6,744 bases of DNA from JAJRZX01 sp964407495 (GTDB lineage: Bacteria; Desulfobacterota; GWC2-55-46; JADFVP01): positions 1-6,744 of the forward strand of contig CAYOVP010000078.1 of assembly GCA_964407495.1 (NCBI GenBank), read 5' to 3'. Below the pieces are notes generated by a model. The model was not told the DNA's origin. It saw only the letters and a program-made list of their open reading frames with translations, and searched no databases. Shown piece after piece: positions 1-5,569 of the stretch. The position numbers were made by a program, and so were the translations under genes. Position 1 is the stretch's first letter. Every line of letters starts with the position of its first letter.

Positions 1-217
1 GTGGGGGCTGGAGGGGTAAAGCGGGCAGGGAGGTGAGGGCGACAATGGGGGCAGCGGGATGTAGCGGGGACCGCGGGGTGAATGGGGGTATCGGGGTGTA
101 GTGGTGCGTAAGGGGCAAGGGGGGGTGGCAGAGTCTGGAGAGGATCGGTCCCGTACCGCAGGTTGAGGCGGGAAGGGGCCTTTTTCATATCTTGTCTTTC
201 AGAGAGGAGCAGTCATT
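1..217 (+). repeat. Intergenic G-run array with about 9-10 nt spacing, followed by the leader of the methyltransferase gene
   Basis: No coding region is supported here. The + strand carries runs of three or more G at 3-7, 13-16, 23-25, 28-30, 37-39, 47-51, 56-58, 66-69, 75-78, 84-88 and 93-96. Every gap between them is 2 to 7 nt, so the whole stretch fits the usual G-quadruplex pattern several times over. Further runs follow at 112-115 and 119-125. The run starts are mostly 9 or 10 nt apart, which looks like a decayed short tandem repeat. One frame stays open from 3 to a TAG at 99-101, but it has no start and no recognisable protein, so I do not call a partial gene. The last 50 bases hold a weak promoter and the ribosome binding site of the next gene. 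Confidence 0.6.
163..191 (+). promoter_or_regulatory. Weak sigma70-like promoter candidate for the methyltransferase gene
   Basis: TTGAGG (163-168) and CATATC (186-191) are separated by 17 nt, 26 bases upstream of the GTG start. The -35 matches consensus at four positions and the -10 at only three, so this is a candidate based on spacing and position. Confidence 0.25.
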
Positions 218-955
218 GTGAAGCGTGTTGATGAGGAATGGAAGAGAGATGAGCAGGTAAGGGTCTTTCTCGAGGGCATTCGAGGGGCCATACCCTGCTT
301 TGACCTCCAGATCCATACCATGTTGAGCCTCATCGAGGGGCAAGATATAGGAGTCTTCCTCGATCTCGGCTCTGGTGACGGCATCCTCTCTTCCCATGTA
401 CTTGAGGCCCATCCCCGGGCCAGGGCCGTGCTCCTCGACTTCTCCCGTCCAATGCTCGATAAGGCAGGAGTGGTGCTCCATCGGTACAGCGGCCGTACCG
501 AGTTCGTGGAGGCCGACTTTACTGCTCATGACTGGCCTGAACTCGTACGCAAGGCCTCCTCTTTCTGCCACTTCGATCTCATCGTCTCTGGCTATGCCAT
601 TCATCATCAGCCCGTAGACATAAAAAAACGCATATATCTCGAAGTATTTAATCTTCTCAGGCCAGGGGGCCTCTTCGTCAACATCGACCACGTGGCGCCG
701 CCCTCAGAGAGGATCCGTTGCATCTTCAATCATATCTTTCTCCAGCGCCTCAAGGCCTACCACGAGGCCAAGAAGGGCGGGAATTTCGACGAGGTAAGGG
801 CCCTCTTCGAGAGGCGGGTAGAGGGAGAGGCCGGGTTCCTTTCGAGCCTTTGGGAGCAGTGCCAGTGGCTCGAGGACCTCGGCTTCGAGGAGGTGGACTG
901 TTTCTTCAAGTACTTTGAACTCGCTGTCTTTGGTGGAAGGAGGCCAGGGGCCTGA
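218..955 (+). CDS. Class I SAM-dependent methyltransferase
   Basis: This is a predicted soluble cytoplasmic enzyme of 245 residues that transfers a methyl group from S-adenosylmethionine; the substrate is unknown. The Rossmann-type motif I is clear (DLGSGDG, residues 49-55). An acidic residue ends strand 2 (D74 in LLDFS) and is expected to bind the ribose. An acidic strand-3 loop (EADF) and a strand-4 segment (FDLIVSGYAIHH) follow, then the post-motif NLLRPGG turn. This order is typical of Methyltransf_25/12-type enzymes, and the length is normal. The C-terminal third adds a helical segment (roughly 165-215) that may form a substrate lid. Translation starts at GTG 218, with AGAGAGGAG (201-209) eight bases upstream. 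The gene stands alone, convergent with the tonB-like gene. It is not closely similar to the other methyltransferase in this window. The fold is confident and the biological role is not. Confidence 0.85.
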   Translation: MKRVDEEWKRDEQVRVFLEGIRGAIPCFDLQIHTMLSLIEGQDIGVFLDLGSGDGILSSHVLEAHPRARAVLLDFSRPMLDKAGVVLHRYSGRTEFVEADFTAHDWPELVRKASSFCHFDLIVSGYAIHHQPVDIKKRIYLEVFNLLRPGGLFVNIDHVAPPSERIRCIFNHIFLQRLKAYHEAKKGGNFDEVRALFERRVEGEAGFLSSLWEQCQWLEDLGFEEVDCFFKYFELAVFGGRRPGA

Positions 956-1101
956 ACACCGGCGCCCTTCTCACCAAGGCCGCCCTTTACAGGCAAGGCC
1001 TGTCTTGAGAAACCTCTGAAAAATTTGACTCAGAATCGTTCAGAGACTAAAAAACGCGTTTTTTTCTTACACTTTCAAGAACTTACAGCGCTCCGCTCCC
1101 A
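956..1101. terminator. Convergent spacer with inverted repeats; possible weak bidirectional terminator
   Basis: This spacer separates two convergent genes. It holds a six-base stem with a three-base loop (ACAGGC 989-994, GCCTGT 998-1003). Next is a seven-base inverted repeat CTCTGAA (1014-1020)/TTCAGAG (1039-1045) with an 18-base loop. It ends with A6-CGCG-T7 (1049-1065), which gives a T-tract on the + strand and an A/T stem on either strand. None is a classic GC stem joined directly to a T-tract. Termination here is an inference from position and symmetry. Confidence 0.35.
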
Positions 1102-2298
1102 TCAATACCCCTGCCGGGGCAGATCTATGAGCGTGTAGACGAACTGGCCGTGTACCTTTATCTCATCTATATCAAAGTCCTTGGGAAAACCCGCAAAGGG
1201 CGCGGCAAGTTTGAGGGCCGTAATGGCCGCATCATCGAGCACAGGGTATCTCGATGACCTCACAAGACGTATGTCGCTCAGTGTGCCGTCGCGTCTTACC
1301 GTAAAGTCTATGAAGAGTTTACCCTCCCAGCCGCGCATGGCCGCTGTACGCGGGTACTCCCAGTACTGCTCTATCTTGTGGCGGAGTTCTATCAGGTAGA
1401 CCTGGTACTTGAGTTCCGAGGTATTGAGCCTGAGGGTCTTGGACTTGGTCTGCGGGCCAGAGCCCTGGTATTTCCTGGATAGTTCCGAGAGACGCGTATC
1501 GCTGAGCAGGAGATTGGGCCTCTTGGGCTTTGCCGGAGTTACGGCCCTGGCGCCCCGCCTCCCCGGGGCAGGGTGTGGCGTGAGTCTGCCCTGGTCCTTT
1601 CCTTTATCCTTACCACTGGATGCGGTAAGGGCCCTTGCCTTATCAGTACCCTTGGAAACCCCCTTTCTCGATCCCTCTTTCTCCTGGCCCTCGAGGGCTA
1701 CTTCGCCCTTGCCGGGCTCAACGATTAGACCTTTTTTCTCCTCGGCCACTTTTCCCCTGCCTTTCCTGACCCCCTTAACGAGTGTTGTCTTTTCCGAGCC
1801 CTTTTCATGACCCGCCTTGCCTCCCCTGGTACTGGTGCCTTCTCTTGTCTTGAAGACGAGCCTTGGTTTTCGCACGCCAGGAGACTTCTTCGCGGCCCTT
1901 GCGCCTGGCGAGGCATGTCTTCCAGGGCTCTTTCTGGCCTTGGGAGTGGCGGCGCCCGGAAGCGGCCTTATGCGAAGTGCCGGGCCTCCTGGGATCTCCT
2001 CTTTTTCTACAACGCTTGTCTGGTCTGCGTACCGCCGTGGTTTCTTCGGCGGCTCGAGGCCGGTCTTGGGGGCCTTGTAGCCTGGCGGCAGTTCAACGAT
2101 CTGCACATACTCGGGTTTATTGTCTGCCCGGCCCATGCCCTTGAACCACCCCAGGCGCGGCCCGAGCACGATGAAAGCCCAGAGCAGGGCGGTGTGCATG
2201 AGAAAGGAAAAAATGAGAAAGTACCGCAGGCCCTGGGGCCCCGGCATGGAGGATTTTTTTGTTGACACAGTAACCTTATTCTGAGAAAATTTCTGCAA
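1102..2298 (-). CDS. TonB-family energy transducer
   Basis: This is a predicted inner-membrane protein that reaches through the periplasm to pass proton-motive energy to outer-membrane receptors, normally with ExbB and ExbD. The 398-residue frame has one N-terminal membrane helix (about 24-47). This helix carries the S-x3-H arrangement (S31, H35) typical of TonB and its relatives. A long Pro/Gly/Lys/Arg-rich linker follows (about 50-295), strongly basic rather than the classic Glu-Pro/Lys-Pro repeats. The TonB C-terminal domain is at about 301-390, with Y315-P316, the W-E-G turn (324-326), F-x-V-x2-D-G and the S-S-x4-L-D-x-A-A block. The most upstream start is TTG at 2298, but its AAAGGG lies only two bases away. 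GTG at 2268 has AAGG five bases upstream and may be the true start (388 residues). ATG at 2247 has no ribosome binding site. No exbB, exbD or receptor gene is adjacent, so the partner complex is unknown. A TolA-like role is less likely given the C-terminal motifs. Confidence 0.82.
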   Translation of the reverse strand: MQKFSQNKVTVSTKKSSMPGPQGLRYFLIFSFLMHTALLWAFIVLGPRLGWFKGMGRADNKPEYVQIVELPPGYKAPKTGLEPPKKPRRYADQTSVVEKEEIPGGPALRIRPLPGAATPKARKSPGRHASPGARAAKKSPGVRKPRLVFKTREGTSTRGGKAGHEKGSEKTTLVKGVRKGRGKVAEEKKGLIVEPGKGEVALEGQEKEGSRKGVSKGTDKARALTASSGKDKGKDQGRLTPHPAPGRRGARAVTPAKPKRPNLLLSDTRLSELSRKYQGSGPQTKSKTLRLNTSELKYQVYLIELRHKIEQYWEYPRTAAMRGWEGKLFIDFTVRRDGTLSDIRLVRSSRYPVLDDAAITALKLAAPFAGFPKDFDIDEIKVHGQFVYTLIDLPRQGY

Positions 2299-2610
2299 GA
2301 CCCTTTACGAGTGAAAATCCCGGAATCTTCGGTCTTTTGGCAGGAAGCCGCTCCAGCGAACCTCTTGGGACGAGTCAGACAACCAGGATTAATTCTTCGG
2401 CCCTTCTGGTAGGGAAACACGCCAGAGTTCGTCAAGGCAGCGCAGGGTCTCTATTTTTTCAATAAGTCCATCTACCGGTCTGGTAGGGGAAGTCCACCCT
2501 GGCCCTGGGCCTTCTGCCCGGCCTCTAAGGTGGCAAGGTCCCTGTAGGGTGTTGAGAGGGGAAAACCCAACACCACCCGCTTTTTTTCAAGAACATTATG
2601 GAGAAACCCC
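2299..2610. other. Divergent intergenic region between the tonB-like gene and tatA
   Basis: This gap of 312 bases holds the control regions of two divergent genes and no ORF that I support. On the + strand a weak promoter-like pair TTGGGA (2365-2370) and ATTAAT (2388-2393) has 17-base spacing, which would leave a leader of about 210 nt before tatA. The ten-base sequence TCTGGTAGGG occurs twice, at 2405-2414 and 2479-2488. The second copy lies within a five-base inverted repeat, CTACC (2472-2476)/GGTAG (2482-2486). The stretch from 2494 to 2587 is rich in complementary segments and is described separately. On the - strand I see only TTGACG with a poor -10, so no promoter is called for the tonB-like gene. 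Confidence 0.4.
2548..2587 (+). promoter_or_regulatory. Hairpin plus T7 tract just upstream of tatA; possible attenuator
   Basis: GGTGTTG (2548-2554) and CAACACC (2568-2574) form a seven-base stem around a 13-base loop. Inside the loop, a G4 run, four A and a C run could stack further. After six bases (ACCCGC) comes T7 (2581-2587). The tatA ribosome binding site begins 12 bases later. The T-tract does not touch the stem, so termination would be imperfect. The position, between a possible promoter and the tatA start, suggests a leader control element rather than the end of a gene, because no + strand gene precedes it closely. Confidence 0.35.
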
Positions 2611-2784
2611 ATGTTTGGACTCGGAACAACGGAACTTGTAGTTATACTGGTCATAATACTCATACTCTTTGGCGTAGGTAAACTACCCGAGATAGGCTCT
2701 GGTATGGGTAAGGCCATCAAGAACTTCAAGCAGGCCGCAGGAGATAATGAGATAGACATTACTCCAAAGGAAGAAAAGAAGTAA
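2611..2784 (+). CDS. tatA: Sec-independent translocase subunit TatA/TatE
   Basis: This is a small subunit of the twin-arginine pathway, which oligomerises in the inner membrane to let TatBC-bound folded substrates cross. The 57-residue product shows the whole TatA plan. There is a short N-terminus (MFGLG) with a polar E8, a membrane helix at about 5-20, and a hinge with the F-G-x-G-K-L-P-E-I-G block (20-29). An amphipathic helix with lysines follows (about 30-43), and the tail is short and charged. It is shorter than the about 89-residue E. coli TatA because the tail is reduced; such short forms are common. ATG 2611 has GGAG (2600-2603) seven bases upstream. TatA is preferred over TatB because the product lacks TatB's long C-terminal extension and has the L-P-E-I-G hinge. 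No tatB or tatC is nearby, so the gene appears to stand alone, as tatA/E paralogues often do. Confidence 0.93.
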   Translation: MFGLGTTELVVILVIILILFGVGKLPEIGSGMGKAIKNFKQAAGDNEIDITPKEEKK

Positions 2785-2842
2785 GGGGCCCAGGCCCCTC
2801 TTGGATTTGCCAAACACGGTCAGCATGGCTGTGGCTGGCGAT

Positions 2843-2878
2843 TTGACATTACTTCACACGAAAACGCCTATATATGAT
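2843..2878 (+). promoter_or_regulatory. Promoter-like site between tatA and its downstream terminator
   Basis: A perfect -35 hexamer TTGACA (2843-2848) is followed by TATATATGAT (2869-2878). The spacer is 20 bases to TATATA or 24 to TATGAT, which is longer than the usual 16 to 18. If active, it would give a transcript of about 60 to 70 nt ending at the terminator at 2912-2944. The local AT-rich stretch and the perfect -35 are visible; activity is inferred. Confidence 0.3.
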
Positions 2879-2911
2879 GTAACGTACCTGCAGCCTTGTA
2901 ATAAGAATTCG

Positions 2912-2944
2912 GGCCTGCCTTCAATCTGTGGCAGGCCTTTTTTT
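2912..2944 (+). terminator. Strong rho-independent terminator downstream of tatA
   Basis: A perfect eight-base GC-rich stem, GGCCTGCC (2912-2919) with GGCAGGCC (2930-2937), closes a ten-base loop. T7 (2938-2944) follows directly. The orientation fits the + strand only. It lies 127 bases after the tatA stop. It either ends a tatA mRNA with a long 3' UTR or ends a separate short RNA from the promoter-like site just upstream. Confidence 0.88.
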
Positions 2945-3278
2945 CTTACCACCAACCCCTTTCTTTATACCCAAAAGACCTTCACCTTCTCAGGGCCCAG
3001 CCCGTAACTGCACAAGACTTCTCGCTACAAATCCTCTCTGCCTGTCCTCCCCCCCCTTGCCATGGGCCCATTTGTGCCCCCCAGTGCCACCCGATCCCCC
3101 CCTCGTTCCAACATCAGCGCCGACCGGTGATGCTGTCCACAGCGCGATGCGGCCAATCGTCTTTCCCAAGGTTCCCGCCTCCGCGTATCCGCCCCTGCGT
3201 TCCTGCTCCCGCCTCCCAGTCCCCCGCGTATCCCCGCTCGTCACCTGCGCGTCATCCCCCCCGCCTACAGGCGCGGCC
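2945..3278 (-). repeat. Non-coding tract, C-rich on + and G-rich on -, downstream of the zinc-ribbon gene
   Basis: I see no gene here. The + strand is C-rich, so the - strand, which would be the 3' UTR of the zinc-ribbon gene, is G-rich. C-runs at 3067-3069, 3077-3082, 3090-3092 and 3096-3102 have gaps of 7, 7 and 3. Runs at 3208-3210, 3215-3217, 3221-3225 and 3232-3235 have gaps of 4, 3 and 6. Both sets satisfy the G-quadruplex pattern on the - strand. Short direct repeats occur: TCCCGCCTCC at 3173 and 3207, and CCGCGTATCC at 3181 and 3224. A five-base inverted repeat CGCCT/AGGCG (3262-3273) sits just beyond the stop codon. No terminator with a T-tract is visible for the - strand gene. Confidence 0.5.
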
Positions 3279-5279
3279 TCAGCCGAGAATATCCACCTCG
3301 TACTCGGCTACACTCCCTGGGAGGTCCGGAAAGATTACCATGGTAGGAATGACCGCCCTCTTGGGCATGGTGGCCTCAGAGGTGTCCCGGAAGGAGCGAA
3401 GGAGAGTTTTCACAGGTAGTTGCCTCAGGTCTCCCCTGCTCACCACCCTGCCTGGAGATACCGTCTTTCTCGCCATCTCCCTGCCAGAAGAATCCATGAC
3501 CATGCCCCGCACTCCTTTTATCTTCACAGGCCCGTCACTCATGTTTCTCACCATGGTCTCTATGACAAAGAACCGCGTCCCTTCCTTGTTGAGAACGTAG
3601 TATCCCTTGGTCGACTTTATCTCGATGGTCCTCTCCAGGGGTGGAGGCACCATTAGCGGGCTCTCGGGCCTGGTCTTCATGTAGACCACGCCGCCTGCTA
3701 TGGCCAGTACTATGATGACTATCGCAATAGCCCTGGCAACTCCAGTGCCCTTGATGCGTTCCACCTCGGGTGGAACATCAGGAATGACAAATGTATTGGC
3801 CTCATCGGCGGTGGTTTCTCCACTGGAGGCGGCCCCTTCGTCTTCCGTCGCAGGACCGGTCTCATCACCGGTCTCTTCTCCATGGGAAGACTTTTCTACT
3901 CCTTCGGAACGTTCCTTGTCTGAATCCGCATCCCCTGGGCCTCTTGGCTCGGGGTGTTCTCCGGTGCCGGCCAGGGTAGAGACCTCCATGCGCTCAAGGG
4001 GCAGGTCCTCGCTCTCCTTGCCTTCCTTGGCCTCGTCAGTACTACTCGACCATGGTCCCTCTGGCAGGGTCTCCCACTCTTCCTTGACGCCGAAGTCAGG
4101 TTTTTCCGCGGGGAAGTCGCCCTCTCCTATCTCGAAGTTCAGGTCAAGTTTTTCTGTCTCCGCCCCCCCGGGCATTATCTCATCAGCCTCCTCTGAAGGG
4201 CCGGCATCAGGCCCTTCCTGCTCATCGGCCACCCTCTCTCCAAGCGCCTCGAAGGAGAGGGCATTGGTCTCAAAGGTATGTTCAAAGCCTTCTCTGTCCC
4301 CTGGGGCGAAGGTCTCCTCTACCGCCTTTTCTCCGCCTTGCATGCCTTCCTCTTCCCCCTTAGGCTCCTCGTCAGGGCCTGTTTCCTCCGGGCCGGAGTC
4401 TCTTTCTATGCCCTCAGGAGGGACTGCATCGTCCTCGACCGTAGTTGGCCCGGAAAGGTCTACCAAGTCATCTTCTCCAAGGCCTTGGCTCCCCTCTTCC
4501 TCTCCCTCCTCACCCGGCTTCAGAACCTCGGAGAGGGGCGACGTGCCTTCCTTCTTTTCCCTATCTTCTGTTCTTGCCAGGCCTTCTCCTGCGGCCTCAT
4601 CCTCTTCTTCTTTGTCCTCTGCAAGGCCCTCTGATTCCGGCTCGGCCCCTTCTTCCTCCTCCTCTTCCCCTGGGGGTATTGTCTCTTCCTCTCTTCCGGC
4701 CTCCTCACTGCTCATGAGTTCCGGGCCTTTATCCACGTCTGGGTTGAAGACGTATGTCTCTGAATCGAGGTCTTCCCCGCCAAGGTCCCGGGCAGTGTCT
4801 TCTTCTGCCCGCCTTTCTTCTTCCGCGGCCTCGCTGCTTGCGCTCTCTGGCCCTGTTTCCAGGGAGAGGGAAGGTCCTTCTTCCTCGGCAGTACTTCCAA
4901 GGCCCTGGTCCACCCGGCCTTCAAGGTCTTCCCCGGCACTTTCCTCTGCCGGCGGTCTCGGCGCTGTCTCGCCTGTCAGGTCCTCTGGAGAGGGGGGGGC
5001 TTGGGATAGGGGGCCCTCTTCTTCTGCACCTGCCTCAGGCCCCTGGTCAGGGGGAGTCTGATCTGGTCCTCTCTCCTGCCCTTGCGCCCCAACGCCATCT
5101 GGGGGCTGCGCCTCTTCGCGTACAGGGCCTGCCGGTTCAGTCGGGTCTGTCCTTACGCCGGAGGCAGGAACGATGAATATGTGGTCGCACTTCGAGCACT
5201 GTACCTTTACCGGTGAATAAGATACACGGGAGGAATCGAGCCGGTATTTTGTCTGACATTTTTCACATGATATGATCAT
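3279..5279 (-). CDS. Zinc-ribbon, acidic-linker, single-pass membrane protein with a DUF3426-like C-terminal domain
   Basis: The function is unknown. The N-terminus of this 666-residue protein is an MJ0042/zinc_ribbon-type finger with two CxxC pairs (C5/C8 and C28/C31) and the C-x-x-K-Y-x-L spacing typical of the family. Residues about 40-505 are low-complexity and dominated by Glu, Asp, Gly, Ser and Pro, so they are expected to be disordered and strongly negative. A membrane helix lies at about 513-534, flanked by R516 and K535/R537. The last 129 residues (538-666) form a compact mixed domain with alternating hydrophobic strands, consistent with DUF3426. By the positive-inside pattern and the finger's likely cytoplasmic site, the acidic region would be cytoplasmic and the C-terminal domain periplasmic; this is inferred. 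ATG 5279 is fixed by an in-frame TGA nine bases upstream. The ribosome binding site is weak (GTGAG). The linker is much longer than in typical DUF3426 proteins. The gene stands alone. Confidence 0.8.
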   Translation of the reverse strand: MIISCEKCQTKYRLDSSRVSYSPVKVQCSKCDHIFIVPASGVRTDPTEPAGPVREEAQPPDGVGAQGQERGPDQTPPDQGPEAGAEEEGPLSQAPPSPEDLTGETAPRPPAEESAGEDLEGRVDQGLGSTAEEEGPSLSLETGPESASSEAAEEERRAEEDTARDLGGEDLDSETYVFNPDVDKGPELMSSEEAGREEETIPPGEEEEEEGAEPESEGLAEDKEEEDEAAGEGLARTEDREKKEGTSPLSEVLKPGEEGEEEGSQGLGEDDLVDLSGPTTVEDDAVPPEGIERDSGPEETGPDEEPKGEEEGMQGGEKAVEETFAPGDREGFEHTFETNALSFEALGERVADEQEGPDAGPSEEADEIMPGGAETEKLDLNFEIGEGDFPAEKPDFGVKEEWETLPEGPWSSSTDEAKEGKESEDLPLERMEVSTLAGTGEHPEPRGPGDADSDKERSEGVEKSSHGEETGDETGPATEDEGAASSGETTADEANTFVIPDVPPEVERIKGTGVARAIAIVIIVLAIAGGVVYMKTRPESPLMVPPPLERTIEIKSTKGYYVLNKEGTRFFVIETMVRNMSDGPVKIKGVRGMVMDSSGREMARKTVSPGRVVSRGDLRQLPVKTLLRSFRDTSEATMPKRAVIPTMVIFPDLPGSVAEYEVDILG

Positions 5280-5455
5280 ATTCGCTCACTTGCATACAAG
5301 GGTCTTGAAGGGGTTGTTTTTACAGGCGGTTATATACTTTTTTTTATCACAGGGTGAGCGCATTTGCAAGACTGCCTTCTAATCTGTCTCAATGGGTGGG
5401 GCGGCCTTCTGTCTAAGGGGCAGGGGGCATTACTTCGGCCTCCTTGGCATGCGCC
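5280..5455 (-). promoter_or_regulatory. Upstream region of the zinc-ribbon gene, with weak promoter and inverted repeat
   Basis: On the - strand TTGCAA (5369-5364) and TAAAAA (5346-5341) are 17 bases apart, each matching consensus at four positions. TATATAAC at about 5337-5330 is an alternative -10 without a good -35. A seven-base inverted repeat, CGCTCAC (5283-5289) and GTGAGCG (5354-5360), brackets this promoter region; its inner arm overlaps the ribosome binding region of the gene. It could be an operator or a chance repeat. Confidence 0.25.
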
Positions 5456-5484
5456 TTGCCCAAGAGGAGAAAATGTCTTATAAT
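5456..5484 (+). promoter_or_regulatory. Sigma70-type promoter for the CopD-like/methyltransferase operon
   Basis: TTGCCC (5456-5461) and a perfect TATAAT (5479-5484) are separated by exactly 17 bases. This is the best promoter in the window. Transcription would start at about 5490-5492, leaving a leader of roughly 80 nt. Confidence 0.7.
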
Positions 5485-5490
5485 GCCCTA

Positions 5491-5507
5491 CTCCCCAAAA
5501 AGGGGAG
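5491..5507 (+). promoter_or_regulatory. Hairpin at the predicted 5' end of the mRNA, covering a ribosome binding site
   Basis: CTCCCC (5491-5496) pairs perfectly with GGGGAG (5502-5507) around an A5 loop. The predicted start of transcription falls at its first base, so the mRNA would begin with this stem-loop. GGGGAG is also the best Shine-Dalgarno sequence for the short leader ORF at 5515. The stem could protect the mRNA end, control leader translation, or both. Confidence 0.45.
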
Positions 5508-5514
5508 AGGCTTC

Positions 5515-5565
5515 ATGACTCGAAGGTCAAGATGGCCCAGCGCCTTAAATCAGAGAGAAAGGTAA
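5515..5565 (+). CDS. Candidate 16-codon leader peptide upstream of the CopD-like gene
   Basis: ATG 5515 opens a 16-codon frame ending in TAA 5563-5565, five bases before the next start codon. A strong GGGGAGAGG (5502-5510) precedes it by four bases. The peptide is MTRRSRWPSALNQRER, basic and soluble, with no run of one amino acid that would point to classical attenuation. It is in a different frame from the downstream gene, so it is not an alternative start of that protein. Termination this close to the downstream start could couple the two. At this length chance cannot be excluded. Confidence 0.3.
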   Translation: MTRRSRWPSALNQRER

Positions 5566-5569
5566 CCAC

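Noticed and set aside
3..101. Partial glycine-rich C-terminus of an upstream protein
   Set aside because: One frame is open to the TAG at 99-101, but composition follows the G-runs, and no start, domain or periodic residue pattern supports it.
185..691. 168-codon - strand ORF opposite the first methyltransferase
   Set aside because: It is antisense to the motif I region of a well-supported methyltransferase and has no family features.
1409..2265. Several + strand ORFs opposite the TonB-like gene
   Set aside because: They are shadows of the basic linker region of the - strand gene, whose membrane helix and TonB domain are clear.
2007..2435. 142-codon - strand ORF overlapping the tonB-like start
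   Set aside because: It overlaps the membrane helix of the TonB-like protein in another frame and shows no domain. It would only matter as an alternative upstream gene, with no supporting ribosome binding site.
2785..2799. GGGGCC/GGCCCC hairpin directly after the tatA stop as terminator
   Set aside because: The stem is short, the loop is only two to four bases and no T-run follows. The hairpin at 2912-2944 is far better.
2801..3007. 68-codon + strand ORF after tatA
   Set aside because: It runs straight through the strong terminator at 2912-2944 and has no ribosome binding site or recognisable sequence.
3127..3600. 157-codon + strand ORF spanning the C-rich tract and the end of the zinc-ribbon gene
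   Set aside because: It is antisense to the DUF3426-like domain and extends into non-coding C-rich sequence, with no ribosome binding site.
3700..5061. 453-codon open frame on the + strand, Ser/Pro-rich
   Set aside because: It is the antisense shadow of the Glu-rich linker: GAG/GAA codons read on the other strand and shifted give Ser and Leu codons and few stops. It has no recognisable domain, and the opposite frame has a zinc ribbon, a membrane helix and a C-terminal domain.
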